61,446 nucleotides of DNA, taken from an uncultured Aquimarina sp. Lineage in GTDB: Bacteria > Bacteroidota > Bacteroidia > Flavobacteriales > Flavobacteriaceae. Both the position numbers and the translations under genes were made by a program. Shown piece by piece: positions 1 through 9,330 of the stretch (position 1 is the stretch's first letter; each line of letters starts with the position of its first letter). Under the pieces are notes generated by a model, which ran no database searches, had not been told where the DNA came from, and worked only from the letters and a program-made list of their open reading frames with translations. The DNA lies in the NCBI GenBank assembly GCA_947496705.1, contig CANMDW010000031.1, forward strand, positions 1-61,446, given 5' to 3'.

Positions 1-1
1 G

Positions 2-3000
2 GCGGAGGTCCTTGACCGAGACCTTAAAGCGATCGGTCGGAACGCCGACTTCTTCAATCTTGGGGGACACAGTTTAAGGGCCATCCGCCTAACAGGACAG
101 ATCCATAGAGAGTTCGGTGTCAAACTTTCTATTAACGATCCTTTTGACTATCCTATTTTAAAAGATTTAGCAAATTTTATATTGATTGGTGAAAATGCTT
201 CTTACCAGAATATTGATCCCATAGAGAAAAAAGATTCTTATGAACTTTCACCAGCACAAAGTAGACTTTGGTTGTTGAGTAATTTTAAAGGTGGTAACAT
301 AGCTTATAACGTTCCGGGTGCATTTAAATTCAGTGGCAGTCTTGACATCGATGTTCTAGAAAAAGCGCTATTCATGTTAATTGAAAGACATGAAATCTTA
401 AGAACTGTGTTCAAAGTAAATAATAAAGGAGAAGCCCGTCAATTTATACTTTCCATTGAAGAATTGAGCTTCAAGCTCAATTTTCAGGATCTTCAAGATA
501 AAAATGAAGAAGAAATAAAGGATGTTCTTTATAAAAAAATAAACACCCCATTCGACTTAGACCAAGGGCCCTTATTATCCACCTCACTTCTAAAACTAAA
601 AAATGATGAGTATATTTTTTGCTATGTGATCCATCATATTATCAGTGACAATTGGTCTTTGAATGTGATGCTAGCCGAAATGACTCACCTGTATAATTCT
701 ATTTTAAACAGCAGCCAGCCATCACTTGAGCCATTGAAATTTCATTATAAAGACTATATCAGTTGGCGGAATGAAAAATTGGAATCTGATAATTATGAAA
801 AGCATAAGGTGTATTGGTTGAACAAGTTTGAACCCCCAATACCATCAACAGATTTTCCATTGGATCGTCCAAGACCACAGTACAGAACTTTCAATGGAGA
901 TGTAATCCACAGGACGATACCCAGCAAGACCCTTGATAGAATTAAAGATATAATATCGAAAAAGGATTCTAGCTTATTCATGGCGTTACTAACAGCAGTA
1001 AAAATCCTTATCTATAAATATACCCAACAGGTCGATCTAACCATTGGAACCTCGATGGTGAATAGGGACCATGTGGATTTGATATCCCAAGTAGGCTTTT
1101 ATGTAAACACTTTGGCGCTCAGGACACAATTTTCACACAATGATAGTTTTAGAACGTTATTGAAAAAGGTATATCAGACCACTACCGAGGCCTACGGCCA
1201 CCAAGATTACCAGTTCAATGAACTTGTCGATAATCTGTCCCTTGACAGGAATACCGATAGGCATCCATTATTCGATATAATGGTGGTTTTCCAGCCGCTT
1301 GAGAATAATGAGCATCTGCAAAACGCTTATATGGAAGGTGTTGAAATCGAAACTTATAGTTTAGAAAACCCCAGTATTAGTAAATTCGATTTTACTTTCT
1401 TTTTAAGCGAACAAAGTGATCATCTCGATTTAAGTATAGTTTTCAATACGGATTTATTTGATAAGGTTTCAATTGAAAGGCTAAGCGGTTACTTCAAAAA
1501 CCTTTTAAACGATATTGCCAATGACCCAGATCAAACATTATTCAAACTTTCAGTTTTCAATGAAAATGAGGAAAGTAATCTAATAAATCTTATTGGCCGC
1601 ACCATTTTAAAATATGATAAAGGGAAAACCATACTTAATCTTTTTTATGAACACGTGGATCAACGCCCTACACAAATTGCCGTAACCGCAGGTAATACTT
1701 CATTAACCTATATGGAACTAGACAAGTTATCTACCCAATTGGCTTTTGACCTTAAAAATAATTTTGGGGTCCAGACAGGCGATATTATAGGTATTTATTT
1801 GAATAGAAATGAAAATACAATTATTAGCATTTTGGGTATTATGAAAGCTGGAGGTGTATATCTCCCAATCGATCCAGAGTTTCTAACACAGCGGGTGAAA
1901 TATATCCTAGAAGATGCCCGACCCAAGGTCCTTGTAACCGAATCAGAATATCTCTTCGATTTTGATTATTACGTCGGAGATCTTTACGCGATTGATATAC
2001 AATTAGCTCTATCTGAAGATCATGAAAAATTTTACATTAAACCGGAAAATAACGCCTACATTATTTATACATCAGGATCAACTGGTAAACCTAAAGGGGT
2101 AATTGTAGGCCATGGCGCAATAACGGATTATTGTTTCGGCTTAATCACCGATACCAATATAAAGACATGTAATAAATTTGGGCTATTATCTTCCTTTGCT
2201 ACAGACCTTGGCAATACTACAATTTTTGGAAGCCTAATAACCGGTGGTAATCTAAAAATATTCAACCATGAAGAATCTATGGATGGTCATAAAATTTCAC
2301 GAGAAAATCTTGATTGTATAAAGATAGTACCAACCCATTGGCAGATTTTATCTAGTTGTAATGACTTTATTATGCCTTCTAAATGTCTGATCTTCGGCGG
2401 AGAACAATTATCAATGGATATTATAAACAAAATCTTTGAATCCGGCTCTGATTGTACAGTATATAACCACTATGGGCCGACGGAAACCACTATAGGTAAA
2501 GTAATCAAACAAATAAACCTAACCGAAAAATATAACCGTGCCCCTATAGGAAGACCTTTTGGAAATACCGAAATTCTAATACTAGATCAGCATTGTTCAC
2601 TTCTTCCATTTGGAGCCATAGGTGAAATACATATTGGTGGGAAAGGTCTTGCCAATGGGTATTTGAACGCTAAAGAATTAACAAAAGAAAAGTTCATAAA
2701 AAACCCTTATAAGCCTCATCAAATTATTTATAAGACCGGGGACCATGGAAGGTGGCTCAATAACTCAGATTTACTTTTTGAAGGAAGAAAAGACAGTCAA
2801 TTAAAAATTAGAGGAAACAGGGTAGAACTGTTGGAAATTGAAGAACAAATAAAAGAATTCATTGATGATAACCTCCAAGTCAAGCTATTAGCGAAATACG
2901 TTTCGGAATATGATATTGAACTTCTTGCATATATAATAGGTAAGTCATCAATTGATTTGAAAAAAATCAAAAGTCAGCTGCAACATGTGCTACCATCATA

Positions 3001-6000
3001 TATGTTGCCTTCCCAATACTTTTTTATAGATACACTGCCCCTTTTGCCCAATGGTAAAATTGATTTGGAGAAATTAACGGAAACTAGACCTGCCGAAGAG
3101 GCACAATCTAGGGCCGAAGATATACCGAAAACAAGCACTGAGGTAAAACTAGCAGGTTTGTGGAGTGAAATTCTAGGTATCCCAACAAATCAAATAGGTT
3201 TGAATTCTAGTTTTTTTGAATTGGGTGGTCACAGTTTGAGAATTACACGTTTAGTTACCCAAATTTCAAAAGAATTCAATATAAAAATTGATTTTTATGA
3301 TTTGTTCACTACACTCATGCTTAAAGATCAAGCAGTTCTTTTACAAAATGCAATAAAGAAAGATTTCGTAGATATTCCCTCCTTAGATGAAAAGGAAACC
3401 TATAAATTATCATCTTCCCAACAAAGAATTTGGCTCCTAAGTCAAATACCGGAGGCCTGCATTGCCTATAACATCCCCAATACCTTCGCACTTGATGATT
3501 CTTTAGATAGAGAAGCAATGCAGAATGCATTTAACTTTCTTGTTGACAGACATGAAATCTTAAGAACCGTTTTTCAAGAAGATAAGGCTGGAAACCTCCG
3601 CCAATTAGTGCGAAATACTAAGGATATTGCCACTAATATTTTTGAAATAGACCTTACGACATGTGAAGATGTGGAACAGCAACTACACAAACACCTGAAA
3701 ATCGATTGCGCTCATAAGTTTGATTTGAAATTGGGTCCTCTTTTTAAGGGAACAGTTTATAAAATCAAAGAAAATCATTGGATATTAAGTTATGTTGTCC
3801 ATCATATAATAAGCGATGCATGGTCCATGGATGTGTTCAAAAGAGAATTTAGAATTGCCTATGATGCATTCAAGAAGAACGTGGAGGTAGATCTTCCCGA
3901 ACTACGATTACATTATAGGGATTTTGCTGAGTGGGAACAAAACAATCTGAACCAGGATGAGCTTCAGAAACAGAAAAATTATTGGATGGAAAAATTCAAT
4001 GGTGAACTTCCTATTTTAAACCTTCCATTAGACAATCCCAGGCCAAGTTTAAAGACCTACAATGGTTCTAAGGTCAAATTAACTATTGATTCAAACACGT
4101 TCAGTGAATTTAAACAACTACTTGGTAGCGAAAACGCTACTTTGTTCATGGGAATTACAGCGGTTGTGAATATATTATTATATAAATACTCTGACCAGAA
4201 TGATATTGTAATTGGAACACCAATAGCCGGGAGATATCATGAAAATTTAAATAATTTGATTGGTTGCTTTGTAAACACACTTCCTATTCGAATCCAATTT
4301 AATCAACATGAGGGATTTATTGACCTTTTGAATAATGTACAAAAGACTACTCTTAAAGCTTTTGATAATCAAATGTATCCCTTCGATAAACTGGTAGGTG
4401 ACCTTACTTCACAATGGGATTTAAGCAGAAACCCTCTATTTGATGTAATGATTATTCTCAAACATCTTAACGACAATAAGTTTAATGGCCAAATGGAACT
4501 TGAAAATGATCCAAATGTAGCATCATATCAATTTGAAGACAAGAACTCCAGTAAGGTCGATTTGGGATTTAGCTTCATAGAGAATGAAAATGAGCTGATT
4601 ATAAATTTGGAATATAATACTGATCTATTTACAATTCAATACGTGGAACGAATGTTAAAACATTTAGAACAAATCATTTTAAATGTGATAAATAGTCCAC
4701 TACAACCTATTTCAAATCTTAATTATCTTACTATCAATGAAAAAAATGAACTTCTGCAAATTGGAGCACCTGAATCTAATCAAAATGAAAGCGGAAACAT
4801 ACTTGTAGCATTTAAGAATTGGGTCTCCTCGACTCCAGATTCTTCAGCTGTGGTTTTTGAAAATGAAAAACTTAGTTACATAGAAGTTGATACATTGTCG
4901 AATTATGCAGCAGCCTATATTAAGTGGATAAAGAATATTGCCGTAGGTTCACGAATTGTAGTTAGCTTAGACAGGAGCGAAAAACTTATACCAGTTATTT
5001 TGGGCATTTTAAAGTCGGGATGCGTCTATGTTCCCGTAGATCCAACTTTTCCCAAAGAACGGAAAGAATTTATCATCCAAGATAGTGATAGTATTTTTCA
5101 AATTAATACATCAAATGTTGATGAGCTTTTGAAACCACAAGATAAAACGGTTGAATTTAGTCTAAGTAACAACAGAGAATTGGCTTACATTATTTATACT
5201 TCCGGAACTACTGGAAAACCTAAAGGCGTTAAAATATCAATTAGTGCTCTCGCTCACACTATACTTACACACCAGAAGGTTTTCGATATTAAGCCCACAG
5301 AAAAAATGACACAATTTTTATCCATTTCTTTTGATACCTCAATTTTAGAAATTTTTTTGTCCTTGACTTCTGGAGCTACGATATTCATTGTAAACGAAAG
5401 CTTAAAAAGAGACCCTGAACAATTTGTGAAATTTCTGAAAATTAGAAATATTGAAACTATCTTTTTACCCCCAGCATTTGCAAACTTACTTAATATGGAT
5501 GTTCTTACTAGTGTTAAAAAGTTGATAACTGGAGGAGAGCAATTTGATATTAATCAAGCGCGAAAATGGATTGGAAAAGGAGAATATTTTAATTCATATG
5601 GACCATCAGAAGCAACGATAGCAGCAACGTTTTATAAACTATCCAGAGAGCTCAATTTAGATTATGTACCAATTGGAAAACCTGTTGATGGCACCGGAAT
5701 TTTTATTGTGAATGATGATTTAAAACTTTTAACCAAAGGATTTATTGGTGAAATACTAATAAGCGGGAATGGATTGGCTGAGGGATATTTGAATGATTCT
5801 AAATTGACTAACGAAAATTTCATTGAGCTTCCTTTTCTGCCTAATGAGAAACTTTATAGAACAGGTGACCTTGGTAAGTGGAGCGTTGATAATAATTTGG
5901 TTTTTTGCGGACGAAAAGATGACCAAGTAAAAGTTGATGGACATCGTATTGAACTTCAAGAAATAGAGAATGTTCTGTTAGACTATTCGAAAATTTCCGG

Positions 6001-7651
6001 AGCTCGGGTACTAAAAATTACAGACAACCAAGGCTACAGTAAACTTGTAGCATTCGTTATCGCTAAAGAAAGTACGGTTAAAGGAATCAAAAAGTATTTA
6101 GACCTTGAACTTCCAAAATATATGGTGCCGACAATTATTGTACCAATGATAAACTTCCCAATAACAAACAATGGAAAGGTTGATTCTAAGGCCTTATCTG
6201 AAATGAAATTGGAAGAATATACACCTAAAAAAAATAAGGTAACACCTAAAAATGATATAGAAAAATCCATATTAAAAATTTGGGAAAATGTACTGAATAT
6301 TAAGGAGGTTTCCACCAATGATATTTTTTTTGAACAAGGCGGCAATTCAATTTTAGCTGTTAAACTCATTAATCAAATTAACCGAAGATTAAATAAGGGT
6401 TTAAAAATAACCGATTTATATAATTTTCCAACAGTCCAAAAAATCGGAAACTATCTCATTTCTGACCAGGATTTCAAAGAAAATAATTTAAAGGTAGATT
6501 TAAATTTTACCATCAATTATAGTATTCAAACTGCCAAAATAAAAAGCCTCAGAGAATATTCAATAGTACCTAATTCTATATTAATTACCGGTGCCTCTGG
6601 TTTTGTGGGTGTGTATTTACTTTTTGAACTTTTAACCAATACCAAAGCTAGAATATATTGTCTTACTCGTGCTAAAAATAAGTCAAGGGGATTTACTAAA
6701 ATTATTGGAGCCCTAAAAAAATATAATCTATATAAACCCAAATTCAACGACCGTATTATCCCTGTCATTGGCGATTTGAGCAAGGAAGATTTGGCTATTG
6801 AAAATTCGTGCTACGATTACTTGATAAAAGAAATTGATGTTATCTATCATGCCGGGGCACAATTGGATTTACTTTCTTCATTTCAGCAGTTAAAAGGCCC
6901 AAATGTTGACGGAACGATAGAAGTTTTAAAATTTGCTACAAATTTTAAACTAAAAAAAATTGTTCATATCTCAACTCTTTCAATATTCACAGACAACAGA
7001 AAGGGTCAAATACTTGAAAACGAAGATGTTGAAAGTCAAATTCATTTTCAAAAGAACGGTTATAAGAGCACAAAATGGGTAGCCGAAAATATACTACTCG
7101 AAAGCCGTAAAAAAGGAGTTCCAGTACAAATATTTAGACTAGGATTAATTACTGGAGATAGCAAAATGGGTAAAATGCCAAGTAGCCAATGGTTTCCAAA
7201 ACTACTTCAGTCATGTTATCAAATGGGAACTTATCCCAAAGATTTTTCGGCACCCTGTACACCTGTAGACTTTGTCGCCAAGTCCATTACAAAACTATCC
7301 AACAACACCAATATAGAACAATATGTTTTTCATCTAACAAATAATAAAAATGTTCCCTTGAATAGTATTCTTTGCGCTCCTGAGGGAGTTGACAAACAAT
7401 TAGCCCCATTAGATGGCAAGGAGTGGTTAAAGAAGTTATACCTAGATTCTAAAGAACATCCTTTGCCTATTTCTCCATTAATTGATTTTAGCAACGTCAA
7501 ATACGATGAAAACAATCAACCTATCATTGAATTTAGTCTTAGCAGGGCGAATTATTCAACCGAATTAACAATCGAAATATTAAAAAGTTTAGACATATCA
7601 TTTCCAGATGAAAAGCACTATGTAAAAAAATATTTGAAGAATTTAATTTAA
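2..7651 (+). CDS. Nonribosomal peptide synthetase, 3' part, with terminal thioester reductase (5' end outside window)
   Basis: The frame is open from base 2, so the gene begins upstream; the TTG at 182 is not a start. Bases 2-181 encode a carrier domain (GGHS, Ser at 71-73). Numbering residues from 182, the domains are: C (HHIISDNW, His151/His152/Asp156); A (A3 motif about 628-640, YGPTE about 765); PCP (GGHS, Ser1018); C (HHIISDAW from 1207); A (A3 about 1671-1683, YGPSE about 1805); PCP (GGNS, Ser2056); and a C-terminal SDR thioester reductase with Rossmann motif GASGFVG near 2135 and Tyr2294-x3-Lys2298. So two extension modules follow at least one earlier module, and release is reductive (aldehyde or alcohol), not hydrolytic. 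No epimerase or embedded methyltransferase is seen. From known pocket positions the second A domain reads D-T-L-A-I-G-S-I-A-K, which I cannot assign. The first A domain lacks the normal FDxS core. The first 120 bases are about 55% GC, the next 60 about 23%. Confidence 0.97.
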   Translation, partial: AEVLDRDLKAIGRNADFFNLGGHSLRAIRLTGQIHREFGVKLSINDPFDYPILKDLANFILIGENASYQNIDPIEKKDSYELSPAQSRLWLLSNFKGGNIAYNVPGAFKFSGSLDIDVLEKALFMLIERHEILRTVFKVNNKGEARQFILSIEELSFKLNFQDLQDKNEEEIKDVLYKKINTPFDLDQGPLLSTSLLKLKNDEYIFCYVIHHIISDNWSLNVMLAEMTHLYNSILNSSQPSLEPLKFHYKDYISWRNEKLESDNYEKHKVYWLNKFEPPIPSTDFPLDRPRPQYRTFNGDVIHRTIPSKTLDRIKDIISKKDSSLFMALLTAVKILIYKYTQQVDLTIGTSMVNRDHVDLISQVGFYVNTLALRTQFSHNDSFRTLLKKVYQTTTEAYGHQDYQFNELVDNLSLDRNTDRHPLFDIMVVFQPLENNEHLQNAYMEGVEIETYSLENPSISKFDFTFFLSEQSDHLDLSIVFNTDLFDKVSIERLSGYFKNLLNDIANDPDQTLFKLSVFNENEESNLINLIGRTILKYDKGKTILNLFYEHVDQRPTQIAVTAGNTSLTYMELDKLSTQLAFDLKNNFGVQTGDIIGIYLNRNENTIISILGIMKAGGVYLPIDPEFLTQRVKYILEDARPKVLVTESEYLFDFDYYVGDLYAIDIQLALSEDHEKFYIKPENNAYIIYTSGSTGKPKGVIVGHGAITDYCFGLITDTNIKTCNKFGLLSSFATDLGNTTIFGSLITGGNLKIFNHEESMDGHKISRENLDCIKIVPTHWQILSSCNDFIMPSKCLIFGGEQLSMDIINKIFESGSDCTVYNHYGPTETTIGKVIKQINLTEKYNRAPIGRPFGNTEILILDQHCSLLPFGAIGEIHIGGKGLANGYLNAKELTKEKFIKNPYKPHQIIYKTGDHGRWLNNSDLLFEGRKDSQLKIRGNRVELLEIEEQIKEFIDDNLQVKLLAKYVSEYDIELLAYIIGKSSIDLKKIKSQLQHVLPSYMLPSQYFFIDTLPLLPNGKIDLEKLTETRPAEEAQSRAEDIPKTSTEVKLAGLWSEILGIPTNQIGLNSSFFELGGHSLRITRLVTQISKEFNIKIDFYDLFTTLMLKDQAVLLQNAIKKDFVDIPSLDEKETYKLSSSQQRIWLLSQIPEACIAYNIPNTFALDDSLDREAMQNAFNFLVDRHEILRTVFQEDKAGNLRQLVRNTKDIATNIFEIDLTTCEDVEQQLHKHLKIDCAHKFDLKLGPLFKGTVYKIKENHWILSYVVHHIISDAWSMDVFKREFRIAYDAFKKNVEVDLPELRLHYRDFAEWEQNNLNQDELQKQKNYWMEKFNGELPILNLPLDNPRPSLKTYNGSKVKLTIDSNTFSEFKQLLGSENATLFMGITAVVNILLYKYSDQNDIVIGTPIAGRYHENLNNLIGCFVNTLPIRIQFNQHEGFIDLLNNVQKTTLKAFDNQMYPFDKLVGDLTSQWDLSRNPLFDVMIILKHLNDNKFNGQMELENDPNVASYQFEDKNSSKVDLGFSFIENENELIINLEYNTDLFTIQYVERMLKHLEQIILNVINSPLQPISNLNYLTINEKNELLQIGAPESNQNESGNILVAFKNWVSSTPDSSAVVFENEKLSYIEVDTLSNYAAAYIKWIKNIAVGSRIVVSLDRSEKLIPVILGILKSGCVYVPVDPTFPKERKEFIIQDSDSIFQINTSNVDELLKPQDKTVEFSLSNNRELAYIIYTSGTTGKPKGVKISISALAHTILTHQKVFDIKPTEKMTQFLSISFDTSILEIFLSLTSGATIFIVNESLKRDPEQFVKFLKIRNIETIFLPPAFANLLNMDVLTSVKKLITGGEQFDINQARKWIGKGEYFNSYGPSEATIAATFYKLSRELNLDYVPIGKPVDGTGIFIVNDDLKLLTKGFIGEILISGNGLAEGYLNDSKLTNENFIELPFLPNEKLYRTGDLGKWSVDNNLVFCGRKDDQVKVDGHRIELQEIENVLLDYSKISGARVLKITDNQGYSKLVAFVIAKESTVKGIKKYLDLELPKYMVPTIIVPMINFPITNNGKVDSKALSEMKLEEYTPKKNKVTPKNDIEKSILKIWENVLNIKEVSTNDIFFEQGGNSILAVKLINQINRRLNKGLKITDLYNFPTVQKIGNYLISDQDFKENNLKVDLNFTINYSIQTAKIKSLREYSIVPNSILITGASGFVGVYLLFELLTNTKARIYCLTRAKNKSRGFTKIIGALKKYNLYKPKFNDRIIPVIGDLSKEDLAIENSCYDYLIKEIDVIYHAGAQLDLLSSFQQLKGPNVDGTIEVLKFATNFKLKKIVHISTLSIFTDNRKGQILENEDVESQIHFQKNGYKSTKWVAENILLESRKKGVPVQIFRLGLITGDSKMGKMPSSQWFPKLLQSCYQMGTYPKDFSAPCTPVDFVAKSITKLSNNTNIEQYVFHLTNNKNVPLNSILCAPEGVDKQLAPLDGKEWLKKLYLDSKEHPLPISPLIDFSNVKYDENNQPIIEFSLSRANYSTELTIEILKSLDISFPDEKHYVKKYLKNLI

Positions 7652-7662
7652 TCTTAAAACCA

Positions 7663-9285
7663 ATGATCATGAAAGAGCAAAAATGGTACGCCAAACCTAA
7701 TCTAGTTATTGAACCACTTTATGACAGGTGGTATGCTTGGTCTCACCTCATTTCTCCCGCTACGGCGGCCATGAATATTAAAGAAAGACATTTGAAAATC
7801 ATGTCCTCTTATATTCAATCCCCTAAAATTCATGAAGCTGCCGTTAGAAACCCTAAATTGTTGGGAGGTCCTTTTATGGATTTCAAATCAGAAAGAGTTG
7901 AAGATATTAAGAATTTGAAAGAAAAAACCGTTGAAAAGCAAAGTAAAAACTTGTTACTCGCAGATGCTATTAAGGAATTAGACGATCTTTTGAAAAAAGA
8001 AGGTAAAGGATATTCCTTAGAGTCCCTATATGTTAAAGTCCCAGATATATTAAAAGGCTTTGTCGAATTAGTATATGATTTAAATGATAATCCATCCTTC
8101 AGATTTTTTGAACCCCTACTATACCAAAGCGAGTTCTACAATAAGGCTTCACAAAGTATAGCATTATGGATTACTAATAATGATGATAGACCTTTTTGTT
8201 TGAGCACACCAAGACTGGATGAACCTCATGTTCTTCATATATCTATCCCATTCGACCACGTTGGAATTGATATGCTTGGCCAAATGAAAAGAAAAGGAGG
8301 ATCAAAAGAGGAATTAGCTAAAATTTTGAATATTAGTTCCAAGGATAGAGAACTTTTTGATTCGTTTTTTACAAAAAAGCCACTCCCAAAATATGAAAAA
8401 TACCAAGGACCTAATGTTCGTATGCGGTATTTCGGCCATGCCTGTATTTTAGTTGAAACAAGAGATGTTAGTATTCTGGTTGATCCGTTAATAAATTACT
8501 ATGGATACCAATCTAGTATAGATCATTTTTCAGACATCGATTTGCCAGACGTAATTGATTATGTTTTGATTACACATAATCATCAAGATCACATATTATT
8601 TGAGACCTTGTTACCATTAAGGCATAAAATCAAGAATATAATTGTACCGAGGACCACAACAGGTTCGTTGCAGGATCCTAATCTAAAATTAGTATTTGAA
8701 AAAACCGGGTTTAAAAATGTAATTGAAATAGATGATATGGAATGTGTGGTAATTGAAAATTGTTCAATAACCGGTATACCATTTACTGGCGAACACTGCG
8801 ATTTAAACATTCAGTCCAAAGCCTGTTATCATGTAGATGTTAGTGGATTTAAATTCTTCTTTGCGGCAGATTCGCGAATTCTTGAAAGAAAAGTTTACGA
8901 GCATGTTTATAAAATGCTCGGAGATGTAGATGTTATCTTTTTAGGTATGGAGTGTGATGGTGCTCCTTTGACCTGGTTATACGGTCCGTTACTTACTGAA
9001 GAGTTAGCACGTGACAAGGATCAGTCGAGGAGATTGGCCGGATCAAATTTTGAGCGTGGAATTCACTTGGTCGATATTTTCAATCCAAAGGAGGTCTATG
9101 TATATGCAATGGGACAAGAACCGTGGTTGGAGTTTATTAGTACAATCAAATACACAGACGAGTCAAACCCAATAATACAATCCAATAGGTTAATAGAAGA
9201 GTGTAAAAAAAGAGGAATTATTTCGGAGAGATTATATGGCGAAAAAGAGATTCTTTATGATATTAATTTACAACCTGTTGTATAG
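7663..9285 (+). CDS. CmlA-like diiron beta-hydroxylase acting on carrier-bound amino acid (metallo-beta-lactamase fold)
   Basis: This 540-residue protein has an N-terminal domain of about 250 residues followed by a metallo-beta-lactamase-fold domain. The metal motif THNHQDH gives His305, His307, Asp309 and His310; TGEHCD gives Glu377, and AADSR gives Asp403. These are the positions I recall for the diiron ligands of CmlA, the chloramphenicol enzyme that beta-hydroxylates an aminoacyl group on a peptidyl carrier. The Glu where hydrolases usually have His separates CmlA-type oxygenases from hydrolytic MBL enzymes. The length also fits CmlA (about 530). The gene starts 11 bases after the synthetase stop (ATG 7663, second Met at 7669), so it is almost certainly co-transcribed. 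Inference: it installs a beta-hydroxyl on a residue loaded by this synthetase. Which module it serves cannot be read from the sequence. Confidence 0.88.
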   Translation: MIMKEQKWYAKPNLVIEPLYDRWYAWSHLISPATAAMNIKERHLKIMSSYIQSPKIHEAAVRNPKLLGGPFMDFKSERVEDIKNLKEKTVEKQSKNLLLADAIKELDDLLKKEGKGYSLESLYVKVPDILKGFVELVYDLNDNPSFRFFEPLLYQSEFYNKASQSIALWITNNDDRPFCLSTPRLDEPHVLHISIPFDHVGIDMLGQMKRKGGSKEELAKILNISSKDRELFDSFFTKKPLPKYEKYQGPNVRMRYFGHACILVETRDVSILVDPLINYYGYQSSIDHFSDIDLPDVIDYVLITHNHQDHILFETLLPLRHKIKNIIVPRTTTGSLQDPNLKLVFEKTGFKNVIEIDDMECVVIENCSITGIPFTGEHCDLNIQSKACYHVDVSGFKFFFAADSRILERKVYEHVYKMLGDVDVIFLGMECDGAPLTWLYGPLLTEELARDKDQSRRLAGSNFERGIHLVDIFNPKEVYVYAMGQEPWLEFISTIKYTDESNPIIQSNRLIEECKKRGIISERLYGEKEILYDINLQPVV

Positions 9286-9330
9286 AAAACTTGGATAACA
9301 GTGATACTTAGATTCTTGATTGCGCCTTAA

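Noticed and set aside
182..184. TTG at 182 as the start of the synthetase gene
   Set aside because: The same frame is open back to base 2 and encodes a complete-looking carrier-domain segment (GGHS); the gene starts outside the window.
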